Positions 15,929 through 25,485 of a stretch of DNA of 64,000 bases are shown in pieces; position 1 is the first letter of the stretch; each line of letters begins with the position of its first letter. Under the pieces are notes generated by a model. It was not told where the DNA came from and made no database searches. It saw only the letters and a list, made by a program, of their open reading frames with translations. The position numbers and the translations under genes are program-made. Origin of the DNA: Alphaproteobacteria bacterium UBA6324 (GTDB taxonomy: Bacteria > Pseudomonadota > Alphaproteobacteria > CAAGCB01 > CAG-977); the NCBI GenBank assembly GCA_002439085.1, contig DJSW01000016.1:81197-145196 (forward strand), given 5' to 3'.

Positions 15929-16273
15929 ATGAGTGTTAGCGGCAAATTTCAGACAGCAATTTTTTGGGTAACAACAAAACAAATTATTTTGTTTGCAAAG
16001 CATGTTTGCCCTGATTATCGCGGAATTTCGGATTATCCATTTTCGCACGTTGACATGTGGCAAAATGTCATTCATAAGCGAAATCAACTTCAAAACAAAA
16101 AATATGACGATTTTCCCCGAGGCCGAATGATGTATGATAATAATAGCGAAATATATCGCATCTACGTCGCTTCATGTCTGATAAAAGATAACAAATTGAT
16201 TGACATAATATTGAAGAAGCTTAGTATGACTCTAAACGATAGGGTCGTCGTTGTTGAAAATGCGTATTATTAG
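15929..16273 (+). CDS. Small conserved-type hypothetical protein
   Basis: A 114 aa protein from the ATG at 15929 (a longer form from 15875 lacks a ribosome binding site). The middle holds FSHVDMWQNVIHKRN followed by YDDFPRGRMMYDNN. I recall a similar W-x(n)-FPRGRV-Y pattern in a family of small hypothetical proteins often found beside defence genes, but cannot name it. No membrane segment or signal peptide is visible. It overlaps nothing and its stop lies 31 bp before the nuclease gene at 16305. Confidence 0.5.
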   Translation: MSVSGKFQTAIFWVTTKQIILFAKHVCPDYRGISDYPFSHVDMWQNVIHKRNQLQNKKYDDFPRGRMMYDNNSEIYRIYVASCLIKDNKLIDIILKKLSMTLNDRVVVVENAYY

Positions 16274-16304
16274 CGCGGTGACGGATATAAAACAGGGGGA
16301 AAAG

Positions 16305-17552
16305 ATGAGTGAAATTCTATTGAACATCATGTATGCCGGGAAATATATCGAATCCGACAACATAGGTCATGAAATTATCAATTTGTTCAAAGACGACCAG
16401 GGAAGAAATTATATTTATGCTATGCCCGGCGGAACAATCGCAAAACACCATAAAATTCAGTGCGTTTTGATGGTTCGGCGCATTAACGCGGACACGCTTG
16501 AGATTTTAGGGAAAACCGTGGGAGAACTGACGCAGATTTTAACAGAAACCGTCCAAAGAAAAAACAACGACGAGCAAAGGACGGAAATCCACAGCAAGCA
16601 AATCGAAAAAATCAAAAAAGACGGCATAATGTATGGCGGGAAAAGGCTGGACGAGCTTTTTGAAAAGAACGGAACAAACGATAAAGACGCCTACATCACA
16701 TTCGAAGCCAAAGATGTCGTAAAGCCGGCGAAGCGGATTTATCTGACAACAAACGAAAAGCTGAAAGATGCGGCAAAGGACGGCTTTTTCTATCTTCCCG
16801 ACGAGGATTTGTCGGAAGACGGTTCTAAATTAAAATTCCCCAGACAAAGCATGAAAACATATTTATCCGATGAAAATCCGAAAACATCGCACGCTTTCAA
16901 CATCGTCACGGAAATTATCAACGATAAAAATCTATGGGGCGCCTCTGTTTCCAAGGTTGGAACTGATCAAAAAAACAAAACGCCGCTGACATTTATGAAA
17001 ATCATCCGCAAGGAATATGACGAACTGTCCTATTCGAATATATTGGCGTTCTTTTTCAGATACAATCCAAATGTTTTCCGTGATTTTGCAAATAAAGTTT
17101 TAAAGATTGATATGGAAAACGATTTCACAATCGAGCGTGAATGGGAGCATATCGATTTGCTGATTACGGACAAAAACAACGTCATCGTTATCGAAAATAA
17201 AATCAAATCCGCCATTAACGGAGTCAAAGATTCCGGTGAAAGCCAGCTTTCCGATTATGTCGGAAAAGTAAATAACGAAGATGCGTTTAAGAATAAAAAC
17301 AAGTATTTTTTTATTCTCTCGCCGGATTACATGGATTTACACACGGAAAATCTTAACAACGCCGGGGATTATATGTCTTTGAAGTACAGCGATATACATA
17401 ATTTTTATAAAAACAGAAAAGACGATTTTAAAGGTATTCCGCAATTTTATGATGAATTTTTGGCGGCGTTGGCCAAACAGTCGAAACTGACAGACAACAG
17501 TTTGGAAGAGGAAATGCTCGACCGTTTTTGCCGAGCGATTAACGAAGCTTGA
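16305..17552 (+). CDS. PD-(D/E)XK nuclease-family protein
   Basis: A 415 aa protein. The C-terminal half has the nuclease signature: IEREWEHIDLLITD supplies the Asp, and NNVIVIENKIKS the ENK pair, followed by SQLSDYVGKV; this resembles the PD-(D/E)XK_4 family. The N-terminal 240 residues (YAGKYIESDNIGHEIINLFK ...) match no domain I know and may sense a signal. The ATG at 16305 is chosen for its GGGGGAAAAG ribosome binding site over an upstream ATG at 16251. It lies among defence-like genes, so a role in phage restriction or abortive infection is likely but unproven. Confidence 0.7.
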   Translation: MSEILLNIMYAGKYIESDNIGHEIINLFKDDQGRNYIYAMPGGTIAKHHKIQCVLMVRRINADTLEILGKTVGELTQILTETVQRKNNDEQRTEIHSKQIEKIKKDGIMYGGKRLDELFEKNGTNDKDAYITFEAKDVVKPAKRIYLTTNEKLKDAAKDGFFYLPDEDLSEDGSKLKFPRQSMKTYLSDENPKTSHAFNIVTEIINDKNLWGASVSKVGTDQKNKTPLTFMKIIRKEYDELSYSNILAFFFRYNPNVFRDFANKVLKIDMENDFTIEREWEHIDLLITDKNNVIVIENKIKSAINGVKDSGESQLSDYVGKVNNEDAFKNKNKYFFILSPDYMDLHTENLNNAGDYMSLKYSDIHNFYKNRKDDFKGIPQFYDEFLAALAKQSKLTDNSLEEEMLDRFCRAINEA

Positions 17553-17562
17553 CTCCGTTGAC

Positions 17563-17590
17563 AAAGCACCCGTTAAAAAACGGGTGCTTT
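17563..17590. terminator. Bidirectional terminator between convergent genes
   Basis: AAAGCACCCG (17563-17572) pairs with CGGGTGCTTT (17581-17590) around an A-rich loop, between the nuclease gene (+) and the helicase gene (-). Confidence 0.8.
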
Positions 17591-17607
17591 GCCATGTTTT
17601 CCGTCTT

Positions 17608-20600
17608 TTAAATTCTGTTCCTTTGACAGAAGTCGCGCATGGAACAGTATTGGCAGGCGTTTTCATCGCGCGACGGTTCAAAACGTCCCGCTTTCATACT
17701 GTCAACGGTGGCTTTCAAATTGTTCCACGCGTTCAGGCAGTCTTCGTCTGACAAATTCAAAACGACGTTTTTATCGGGATCTTCCAAAAACACGAAAGTT
17801 GTTTTGCCTACTTTTCGTCCCGTTGTTTTTTCGTAGACATATTTATAGACGCACATTTGCGTGTAATAGCCGACATACTCGCCATTCGCAGAAATTTCAG
17901 CCGCTTTTTTCGCGTTACCCGTTTTATAATCGTAAATAGCATGTGTTCCGTCGCTGTTTTCGTCAATGCGGTCGATAAAGCCGATAAACGGGAAACCTTC
18001 GTCGTTTTCAATCTTCAATTCCGCGCTTTTCAAGGCGGACGGCTTTGTTTGCGCCAACATGGCGTAATACGCGCTCAAAGCCTTTCTGCCACGTTTTTCC
18101 AGAATTTTTCTGTTGTCGAAAGTTGATGTCGGCAACCTGTCTAATTCTGTTTTGAAATATCCTATGAATTCTTCTTCGCCGCACCACGCGAGTTCCTTTT
18201 GAGCTTTAAGGACAGCCAATTCCATGGCTTTGTGCATTGCCGACCCGAACGACAGGGCGTCGGGAACACCGTCTTCACCGCCCAGTCCCAATATTTTCGA
18301 ATACAGGTATTGTCTGGGACAGACTCTGTAAGCGTTGACGTCCGAAATCGAAAAAACATGATCAGAGAAGTATCCGTCAATCACCGCCCGAAAATCTGTT
18401 TCGTAATCGTATGGGCGTTGTTCAATCAGTTTTTGCTCGTCTGCGGAAAAGCTTTCAACCGTTTGTATCTCAGCTGCTTCAAATTTCACGTTTTCATCTG
18501 ACAAAAAGTCTGCAATGAATTTCGTCGGCTTTTTTAATTTGCCGTTCACGGAGTTGACAAAGGATAGGTAAAGCCCGTATCTGGCGCGGGTCAAGCCGAC
18601 GTACATCACTTTGACCGCGTCGGACATTTTCAGCGCCGCCCGTTTTTCTTCTGCTTCTTGTGCGGTTGAACATTCATCGGGGGGCAGAGGGATTGAAGAA
18701 GACGGAGTTTTTACGCTTTCCCATTTGTCGGAAATCAGCGTCGGCATAAAAACAATGTCATATTCGCACCCTTTTGCCGAATAATATGTCATCAGTTTGA
18801 CGGCATCCCGCTTTACAGGCGGTTTTTCCGTTAAAAATTCGATTCCGTCAGCCAAGGTCTTGTCCATGTAGTCCAGAAAATCCTCCAATCGGCATGTTCT
18901 GTGAACGGTCGCGTAATCTTCTGCTTCGCCGATCAGCTTGGCGATGCCGGCGATATTGTCGATTCTGTTGGTGTCTGTTCCCAGATAAAAGGAACCGATG
19001 CCCGTTTTTGCCAAAGTTTCCCGTATCGTTCTTTTCAGCGTTTCGCTGGCGCGATATTCTTGCAAATAATTGAAGACGGCTAAAAAATTTTTCAACCTGT
19101 CCGGATCTTTTAAAGACTTTTGATGCAACAGGTTCCTTAAAGCCGTTATCGCATTGCCGTACTTTGAATATTCTTCTCGCAGTTTAGTATAATCCGACGC
19201 GTCAATGCAAAAGGGTTCGCTGAGCAAGTATTTTAACAGCTTGTTGCCATGCAAAGCGGGATTGACAAGAGCTTTTAGATAATCGTAAAGGACGTTCACG
19301 GCGGGAATAGAAAAAACGGGACGACCGTATTTCATTTCATATGGAACGGCACGGTTTTTCAGCAGATCTGCAAACCCTTCCAGTTCGTCGTTCGTTTTTG
19401 TCAAAATGGCAATCTCGCCAGGGCTGACGCCGTCAAAAATTTTTTGTTCGATCATATCGACGATCGCCGTGTATTCCTGCGCGGTGTCGGCGTACTTTGT
19501 GCAGTGGACAAGTTCCGTGCGCTTGGCGTTTTTTTTGTCGGCGGCGGTCAATTTTTTAGTGATGCGGAAAGCCTTGAAATCATTGTTGTTGACCAGACGC
19601 GCCTTGTCCTGATCCGCCACTTTGTATGCCAGGTCCAAAATTGGCTGCGTCGATCGATGGTTTTCCGTCAGACAGATAATGCGGGTTTTCGGGAACGCTT
19701 TTAAAAAGTTTTCAATCGTATCCAAACGGGCACCCTGAAACGAATAGATAATCTGGTCATCGTCGCCGACGACCGTTACATTATGCGTGTTTAAGGCTTC
19801 GGTCAGCTTAAAAACAATTTCGTTTTGACAAGCGTTCGTGTCCTGATATTCGTCCACCAGAATACAGTCGTATTTGTTTGCAACGTTTGACAGAAAAGCG
19901 GCGTCGGATTCGAACTTGTCCAACACCAACGAAATCATGTCGTTGAAGTCCATGTATCTGTTTTCCAAAAGTTTTTTTTGATACAATTCGTAAAACAGCC
20001 ACAGCTCTTTGGCTTTCGCAATCTTTTTTTCCAGATTGGCGAGCGCGCTTTGCAGAGTTTTCGTTTTGGCGTTTCCGCTTTTTTCCCTATCATTCAGTTC
20101 TTTTTTCAATTCGTTCAAACGGGGTTCCCATTCGACGTTTTGCCGCAGATTTTCAAAATATTCCACTTTCGTCATTCGGTGGGACTTGATGCCGCCGATT
20201 TGGTTCAAAATCATATCAATGTAGTAATACGGATCACCCTTTTCGGTAACGTAAGCCTTCGGCTCGATTTCTTTGACGCACTGTTCCACAAACGCGCGAG
20301 ACAGGGATTCCGTAACAACGCCGGTGTTTTCCGGAATTTCAAAAGCGTCGGCATGTTCCTGAATCAAAAAACAGCAAAAGCCGTGATAAGTGAAAACATC
20401 GATACCGATGGCGGCGCGCCCGATTTCGACATCGAATTTTTTTCGCATTTCGTTTGCGGCGGCATCGGAAAAAGTCAAACATAAAATCTTTTCGGGGGAC
20501 ACGCCCCGTTCTATCATGTATTTGACGCGGGCGGCAAGGGTCGTCGTCTTTCCCGTCCCCGGACCCGCCAAAATCAAACAGGAACAGTTGATGCTTTCGA

Positions 20601-20640
20601 CCGCCTCCTGTTGGCGAACGTTCAGAGTTATGTCTGTCAT
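17608..20640 (-). CDS. UvrD-family helicase with C-terminal RecB/Cas4-like nuclease
   Basis: A 1010 aa superfamily 1 helicase. Motif I is AGPGTGKTTT near residue 25, motif II ILVDEYQDTN, motif III VVGDDDQIIYSFQGA, and YYSAKGCEYDIVF and VGLTRARYGLYL are motifs V-VI. The last 230 or so residues are a PD-(D/E)XK nuclease: SFGSAMHKAMELAV, GFIDRIDE, AIYDYKTG. Four Cys (VCPRQYLY, and CQYCSMRDFC at the end) are placed as in AddB/Cas4 iron-sulfur nucleases. The start at 20640 has AAGGAGAAGCT upstream and is preferred to 20751. It could be a DNA-repair enzyme (AdnA-like) or part of a defence system. A WYL regulator is divergently transcribed. Confidence 0.85.
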   Translation of the reverse strand: MTDITLNVRQQEAVESINCSCLILAGPGTGKTTTLAARVKYMIERGVSPEKILCLTFSDAAANEMRKKFDVEIGRAAIGIDVFTYHGFCCFLIQEHADAFEIPENTGVVTESLSRAFVEQCVKEIEPKAYVTEKGDPYYYIDMILNQIGGIKSHRMTKVEYFENLRQNVEWEPRLNELKKELNDREKSGNAKTKTLQSALANLEKKIAKAKELWLFYELYQKKLLENRYMDFNDMISLVLDKFESDAAFLSNVANKYDCILVDEYQDTNACQNEIVFKLTEALNTHNVTVVGDDDQIIYSFQGARLDTIENFLKAFPKTRIICLTENHRSTQPILDLAYKVADQDKARLVNNNDFKAFRITKKLTAADKKNAKRTELVHCTKYADTAQEYTAIVDMIEQKIFDGVSPGEIAILTKTNDELEGFADLLKNRAVPYEMKYGRPVFSIPAVNVLYDYLKALVNPALHGNKLLKYLLSEPFCIDASDYTKLREEYSKYGNAITALRNLLHQKSLKDPDRLKNFLAVFNYLQEYRASETLKRTIRETLAKTGIGSFYLGTDTNRIDNIAGIAKLIGEAEDYATVHRTCRLEDFLDYMDKTLADGIEFLTEKPPVKRDAVKLMTYYSAKGCEYDIVFMPTLISDKWESVKTPSSSIPLPPDECSTAQEAEEKRAALKMSDAVKVMYVGLTRARYGLYLSFVNSVNGKLKKPTKFIADFLSDENVKFEAAEIQTVESFSADEQKLIEQRPYDYETDFRAVIDGYFSDHVFSISDVNAYRVCPRQYLYSKILGLGGEDGVPDALSFGSAMHKAMELAVLKAQKELAWCGEEEFIGYFKTELDRLPTSTFDNRKILEKRGRKALSAYYAMLAQTKPSALKSAELKIENDEGFPFIGFIDRIDENSDGTHAIYDYKTGNAKKAAEISANGEYVGYYTQMCVYKYVYEKTTGRKVGKTTFVFLEDPDKNVVLNLSDEDCLNAWNNLKATVDSMKAGRFEPSRDENACQYCSMRDFCQRNRI

Positions 20641-20794
20641 AGCTTCTCCTTTTTTTAATGACATCGTATTGTCGCCTGTTTTTTTTCGCCAGACAACAAA
20701 AGAAATATTTAAAAGCTTCTTGCGTTTCGAAGCTATGTGAAAGATTATCATTGCGGATGCGACATTTTCAGACGTGAATGGAAAGGAAAAGAGA

Positions 20795-21745
20795 ATGCCT
20801 TACGGAAAAACAGCGGATTTGCTTGATTTGGCTATTATGATGCAATCAAATCGCGAAGGTGTTTCATTAAAGGATATTTGTTTGTCTTTTAACGTTTCAC
20901 GCCGAACGGCTGAACGAATGAGGGATATTATTATTGAAAAATTTCCTCAAACAGTTGAAAATATCGGTGAAAAAAACATAAAGCGTTGGTATATCCCGCA
21001 AGGGACTTTGCGCGACTTTATCCAATTTTCGGCAGATGAAATATCTCTGTTGGAAACCGCAAAACAGTTGTTTGACAAAAACGGCATGACGGACAAAATG
21101 AAAACACTTGAACAACTGACAAACAAGATAAAAGCGAATGTTAAAACAGAAGTCATGCGTCGTCTTGAACCCGATGTTGAAGCCTTGATGAATGCCGAAG
21201 GTTTTATTTGCCGTCCCGGACCGAAGTTAAAGATAGACATGGGCATAATAGCCGCCATTCGGCAAGCCATTTTGGAAAACCACCAAATCCGCGTTGCTTA
21301 TTTCAGTCGTTCCAGTCAAAAAACAAGCTGTTTGACGCTGATGCCGTTCGGATTGCTTTATGGGGAAAGATCCCATTATTTAGTCGCAAAACACAGTGAC
21401 GGTTACGCACAGGGAGAACCTCGTACATTTATTTTAAGCAATATAGAAAAAGTTGAAATTTTAGATATTCCGTACGACTATAAAGATTTTAGTTTGCAAA
21501 AGTATGCGGAGGAATCTTTCGGGGCTTTTCATGAAAAACCCTTTGATGTTGAATGGCTGTTTGATGCGGAATCTGCAAAAGAAGCTAAAAAATACGTATT
21601 TCACCCGTCGCAAAAAATGGTGGAAAATAAAGACGGCACATTAACGGTTTCGTTTCGCGCGGGCGGCAGGTTGGAAATGGATTGGCATCTTTACACTTGG
21701 GGTGATCACGTCAAGGTGATTAAACCCACTGATTGGAAAAAATAG
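20795..21745 (+). CDS. WYL-domain transcriptional regulator
   Basis: A 316 aa protein with an N-terminal winged HTH (SLKDICLSFNVSRRTAERMR, about 24-43) and a WYL-type domain (QIRVAYFSRSSQKTSCLTLMP ... YGERSHYLVAKH). It ends in a WCX-like region (WHLYTWGDHVKVIKP). WYL proteins bind nucleic-acid-type ligands and often control defence islands and DNA-damage genes. The divergent position, 154 bp from the helicase-nuclease, suggests it controls that gene. The ATG at 20795 follows GAAAGGAAAAGAG; a GTG seven codons upstream is less likely. Confidence 0.85.
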   Translation: MPYGKTADLLDLAIMMQSNREGVSLKDICLSFNVSRRTAERMRDIIIEKFPQTVENIGEKNIKRWYIPQGTLRDFIQFSADEISLLETAKQLFDKNGMTDKMKTLEQLTNKIKANVKTEVMRRLEPDVEALMNAEGFICRPGPKLKIDMGIIAAIRQAILENHQIRVAYFSRSSQKTSCLTLMPFGLLYGERSHYLVAKHSDGYAQGEPRTFILSNIEKVEILDIPYDYKDFSLQKYAEESFGAFHEKPFDVEWLFDAESAKEAKKYVFHPSQKMVENKDGTLTVSFRAGGRLEMDWHLYTWGDHVKVIKPTDWKK

Positions 21746-21835
21746 GCTGTTTTAAAAAATTTCAACATATACGTCAATTTCAGACGTATTTTTAATATAC
21801 GGTTTTCTTGAATGAAATTTTTTCAGGAGGGTGTT

Positions 21836-22471
21836 ATGGCTTTTATGTCTTGCAGCGCGCCTTGCGCGGAAAACGAAGAAGAAGTGGTAAAATCGTTAAA
21901 GGAACACAATAGCGGAGATGCTTATATCATTTCCCTTATTATGTCCGGTTGTTGTACCGCCGTTCGAAAATATTTTGAAAGCGGAGCGGATATTAATGCC
22001 AAAATAGGACCGAGAACACCGTTATTCGCAGCTTTGTGCGTTGAAAACAATGCCGCTATGGCAAATATGCTGTTGAACATGGGCGCAGATGTGAACGCCG
22101 GTTATCCGCATCCCGAAACAGCGATTGTTGCGGCCTGTTTCTATGCGGGAAACGATGCCGTCGTGCAAAGAATGGTTGATTTGGGGGCAAAAGGCATTGT
22201 TGAAGCTGTTATTGAATCCATAAAAAACGGTTATTCGGAATATTTGGATATTCTGCTGCCCCATATCTCCGATATCAACAATGTTTCGGATTGCTTTGGA
22301 GATCCCGTCGACCTTCTTTCGATAAAGCCGCATGGAAAGGATATGGCCGCCTATTTGCTGCGGCACGGTCTTCGCCCGAAGAAAGCGAAAGACATGGCAT
22401 CCTATGAAAAAGATACGCTTGGTCGTATTTTTGAAGAAGACAAAAATCTCTTGAAAAGATTAAGTAAATGA
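21836..22471 (+). CDS. Ankyrin-repeat protein (first of the ank-doc-ank operon)
   Basis: A 211 aa protein with at least two ankyrin-type units: VRKYFESGADINAKIGPRTP and ANMLLNMGADVNAGYPHPET, with weaker ones after (VVQRMVDLGAKG). Ankyrin repeats bind proteins. The ATG at 21836 follows CAGGAGGGTG, a strong ribosome binding site. Its stop overlaps the start of the Fic/Doc gene by 4 bp (ATGA), so the two are translationally coupled. No signal peptide. It could be a cytoplasmic partner or antitoxin of the Doc-like protein, or a secreted effector. Confidence 0.75.
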   Translation: MAFMSCSAPCAENEEEVVKSLKEHNSGDAYIISLIMSGCCTAVRKYFESGADINAKIGPRTPLFAALCVENNAAMANMLLNMGADVNAGYPHPETAIVAACFYAGNDAVVQRMVDLGAKGIVEAVIESIKNGYSEYLDILLPHISDINNVSDCFGDPVDLLSIKPHGKDMAAYLLRHGLRPKKAKDMASYEKDTLGRIFEEDKNLLKRLSK

Positions 22472-22851
22472 CGCTGTTTATTCAAAGGAATACTTTGATT
22501 TACGCGTCAAAACGTATGGCTGACATCCATAAAACAATTTATGCGGTTAAAGATGAAAACGCTTTTGAATCGGCCCTGATGCGTGCAGAAAACAGATTGT
22601 TTTACGACGAAACGGCCGATTTGTTCGATTTGGCGGCGGAATACGCTTTCGGCATTGTCAAAAACCATCCGTTCAGCGACGGCAACAAAAGGCTGGCTTA
22701 TATCGCATGCCGTTTGTTCTTGCTGTTGAACGGACGGGATTTGAAATTATCAGAGGATGAAAAATACCAAGCGATTATTAACTTGGCGGCATCGCGGCTG
22801 ACAAAAGACGGCTTTGCCGAACTGATTAGGAATAAAAATGAAGCGGTATAA
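22468..22851 (+). CDS. doc: Doc-type Fic-domain protein
   Basis: A 127 aa single-domain Fic protein. The active-site loop is NHPFSDGNKRLA (His67 to Arg75), and the Lys where most Fic enzymes have Gly is the mark of Doc kinases, which phosphorylate EF-Tu and halt translation. The length fits Doc (about 126 aa). A Phd antitoxin is not adjacent; instead the gene overlaps ankyrin genes on both sides (4 bp and 14 bp). The symbol reflects the family, not a proven function. Confidence 0.8.
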   Translation: MTLFIQRNTLIYASKRMADIHKTIYAVKDENAFESALMRAENRLFYDETADLFDLAAEYAFGIVKNHPFSDGNKRLAYIACRLFLLLNGRDLKLSEDEKYQAIINLAASRLTKDGFAELIRNKNEAV

Positions 22852-23932
22852 AGCGCATTTGGTAGTTGATTACGACTACGACGAGGATGTGATTTATCGG
22901 CTGCTGAGCGAAGGCAAAGACATCAACGCCCCCGATGAGTACGGAGAACTAATTATGGTTAAAGTCGCCGAGACGGTACATAAGCCCCGTGTCGTCAAAA
23001 TAATGCTGCGTTGCGGCGCCGATGTATATAAACGCAATAAAGACGGGCGGAATGCTGTTGAGGCTGTTTTCCAAAACGGGCACGCAAAAGTTCTGAAAAC
23101 TCTTTTAAGAAATGTCCCGTTGTCAAGAGACTTGCAGCAAAGATATCGTGTTTGTACGGCGACTAAAAAATTCCCGAAAAACCGTATTCCCCGAATTTTC
23201 GGTACGTTTGAAGATGGATCGAACCTGCTGATGAATGCCATTCAGTTTAATCGTCCGTTGACGGTTATTCGTCAGCTGTTGAAGACAGGGCACTACAAAT
23301 TGGATGCCCGCGACAGCAGCGGATGGACGGCTTTGCGATATGCGCAAAATGCTTTCAAACTGGCAAGATATCTTGTGAAACACGGAGCTGATGTTAACGA
23401 TAAGGACGACACCGGCGATATGTACATTGACGAAATCAGCGTTTTCAAAAATCCTGCCGATATGATTCTTTGGGCTTTGAAAAATGGCGCGAATGAAAGC
23501 GCAAAAAAACGTATGTGGGATAATCTAATTAAAAGACTGTATGCGCACAACCCCGTTCCGGTCAAAGCGCTCAAAGCATTGCTGAATGCCGGTGTGGATG
23601 TCAATCGTTTGTCGGAGCATCCGTTTATGTCCCAAGATACGATGTTGAATGAAACTGTTAAATACGGCTCCGTTCGGACAATTAAATATTTGCTTGGTCA
23701 GGGGGCAAATCCGAATATAATTGACGGAAACGGAGAAACGGCTCTGATTTGCTGTGCGTATGAATGGAAAAGCAGGTGCCGACGGGTTGCAAAGCTGCTC
23801 ATCAAAGCGGGAGCCGATCCTTATTTCGTTCCCGCCGGATATAAACATTCGTTTATGGATATGATTAAAGATGAACCGTATAGGGATGAAATAGCCGCTT
23901 TTTATAAAAAGAGAATTTCGCTTATGCGTTGA
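22838..23932 (+). CDS. Ankyrin-repeat protein (second of the ank-doc-ank operon)
   Basis: A 364 aa protein built largely of ankyrin-like units: YRLLSEGKDINAPDEYG, VKIMLRCGADVYKRNKDGRN, ARYLVKHGADVNDKDDTG, IKYLLGQGANPNIIDGNGET and AKLLIKAGADPYFVPAG. It overlaps the doc-like gene by 14 bp. No signal peptide or membrane segment. Its 3' end overlaps the convergent gene at 23922 by 11 bp. With two ankyrin genes around a Doc toxin and no Phd, one of them is a candidate neutraliser or delivery partner; this is inference. Confidence 0.75.
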   Translation: MKRYKAHLVVDYDYDEDVIYRLLSEGKDINAPDEYGELIMVKVAETVHKPRVVKIMLRCGADVYKRNKDGRNAVEAVFQNGHAKVLKTLLRNVPLSRDLQQRYRVCTATKKFPKNRIPRIFGTFEDGSNLLMNAIQFNRPLTVIRQLLKTGHYKLDARDSSGWTALRYAQNAFKLARYLVKHGADVNDKDDTGDMYIDEISVFKNPADMILWALKNGANESAKKRMWDNLIKRLYAHNPVPVKALKALLNAGVDVNRLSEHPFMSQDTMLNETVKYGSVRTIKYLLGQGANPNIIDGNGETALICCAYEWKSRCRRVAKLLIKAGADPYFVPAGYKHSFMDMIKDEPYRDEIAAFYKKRISLMR

Positions 23933-24890
23933 CGGATTTTCTAATTTTCCGCAATCGTTCAACAGCGGCAGAGGGCATATCGTCGCAGGCTTCTTCAATC
24001 TTTTGCCATAGTTCGTTGTCAACAGGCGTTTCGTTTAAACAATTATAATACAACTCTGCCAGTTTACTGTCCGTTTTATCAAAAACAGAAGGATTGTGTT
24101 TAATAAAAATCGTCGGAGAAACGCCTGTGTCTTTCAGTTTTTTGAATGCGGCGATCGCGCTTTCGGGACTAAGACAGCCATTAATCAAATCGAATGCCGA
24201 AATAATTTCTTTTTCGGTTAAAGCATGCTTTCCTTTCAAACGGAAAAAGCGATTGATTGCTTTTTCGGATGCCAGATTCGAAATTCGAGCCAAATTGTTT
24301 TTGCCGATTAAGACTTTCAAATCACGGTTAATCAGCGACAGCCTTATTCCCGCAGAGGTGTTAAACCAAAGCTCCGCGCCAAACCAACCACCGTACGCCC
24401 ACGGTTTTTTATAGGATGTTTTGATGTAACTGAAAAACGGCAGGGCTATTTCAACGGCATGGGCATCCGGGGCGTTGTCTATGTCGTTTGCGTATATTTT
24501 CAATCTGTCCGAACAATAAAACTCTTTGAAACAAAACGGTTTGCGCCGACTGTACGGAAGCAGTGCGTCAAGCTGTTGAAAGGTGAAATCAGGATGCGCT
24601 TTTTCCAACGGTTCGTAGTCATAATATTTGTCGAGATGTTCGTCATAACCATCGTGACGGCCGTCCCCCCAATAAAGCGAAATCCACAGCCCGAAAAAGT
24701 TGATGCCGACATATATCGGGGCTGTCTTTTTGCAAGAACATGCGAATGAAACGTTTTTTTCAAATGAAAAAACGTCCAGACTGAAAACAAGACGCCAATG
24801 TTTGCTTGTGGAAAGCGATAATTCCGTTTGCAAACCGCCGCGGCAAAATGCCGTTAAACTCAAGATCGATGCAAACCTTAAATAAGCCAT
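23922..24890 (-). CDS. Hypothetical protein
   Basis: A 322 aa protein from the ATG at 24890 (an in-frame ATG at 24935 exists). It is not recognised. The first half is rich in aromatic residues (FFGLWISLYWGDGRHDGYDE, FSYIKTSYKKPWAYGGWFG), while the second is helical and charged (KAINRFFRLKGKHALTEKE, IISAFDLINGCLSPESAI). No convincing signal peptide or transmembrane helix. It is the last gene of the accessory block and convergent with the ankyrin gene. Confidence 0.55.
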   Translation of the reverse strand: MAYLRFASILSLTAFCRGGLQTELSLSTSKHWRLVFSLDVFSFEKNVSFACSCKKTAPIYVGINFFGLWISLYWGDGRHDGYDEHLDKYYDYEPLEKAHPDFTFQQLDALLPYSRRKPFCFKEFYCSDRLKIYANDIDNAPDAHAVEIALPFFSYIKTSYKKPWAYGGWFGAELWFNTSAGIRLSLINRDLKVLIGKNNLARISNLASEKAINRFFRLKGKHALTEKEIISAFDLINGCLSPESAIAAFKKLKDTGVSPTIFIKHNPSVFDKTDSKLAELYYNCLNETPVDNELWQKIEEACDDMPSAAVERLRKIRKSVNA

Positions 24891-25485
24891 GTTAATCTCT
24901 GCCCTGTTTCTAAAATCCGATATCAAATCCCGCAATTTTTACAAAAAGACAGGATTGATAAAAAATATAGAATTTTCTTACGTCATAATTTGTCACATTC
25001 AATCAATCAGTCAACGCCGTTGAGGATGAAAAAAGATTTTCAATCCCCAAAAACTCAGACGCCGGCAATATGAAAAATATCAAAAGCAGTCTGATAGTGA
25101 TGTCATATGCAGAACTTATTTAAAGCCGATAAATGAAAAAACAAATACCTCGCAGAGCTGACAATCGTTCCGCCGTGTTACGAAACGCGTATATTGTTTG
25201 ACGGAATCGGAAAAAAGACGTACCTTGATTGATGGCGTCATTGAGCAATCAACGGCGACAAATTGAGGTTGCTTTCCAAGGCGGGCAAACATGGAATTTT
25301 TGTTACCGTGTTGTTACCTTGAAAACAGAGCTTGATAAAATCGAAACAGAAAAAAACGCTGAAATCCGTTTTAAATTCAAACGGTTAAAACTCGCCGATA
25401 AAAAGAAGAAACGCTTTAAAAAACATAGCGGGGAGTTAGAAAATCATACTGTGAGAATGACCGATCGACCTTTAAAGCCGTACGA
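24891..25485. other. Gene-poor accessory boundary
   Basis: No supported gene. A 106-codon open frame (25229-25549) starts at TTG/ATG without a ribosome binding site and runs into the RNA-like element, so it is not called. The stretch holds the second GTTACC-type repeat (25302-25318) and AT-rich sequence with possible promoters for the reverse-strand gene. It may be the far edge of an integrated element. Confidence 0.4.
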
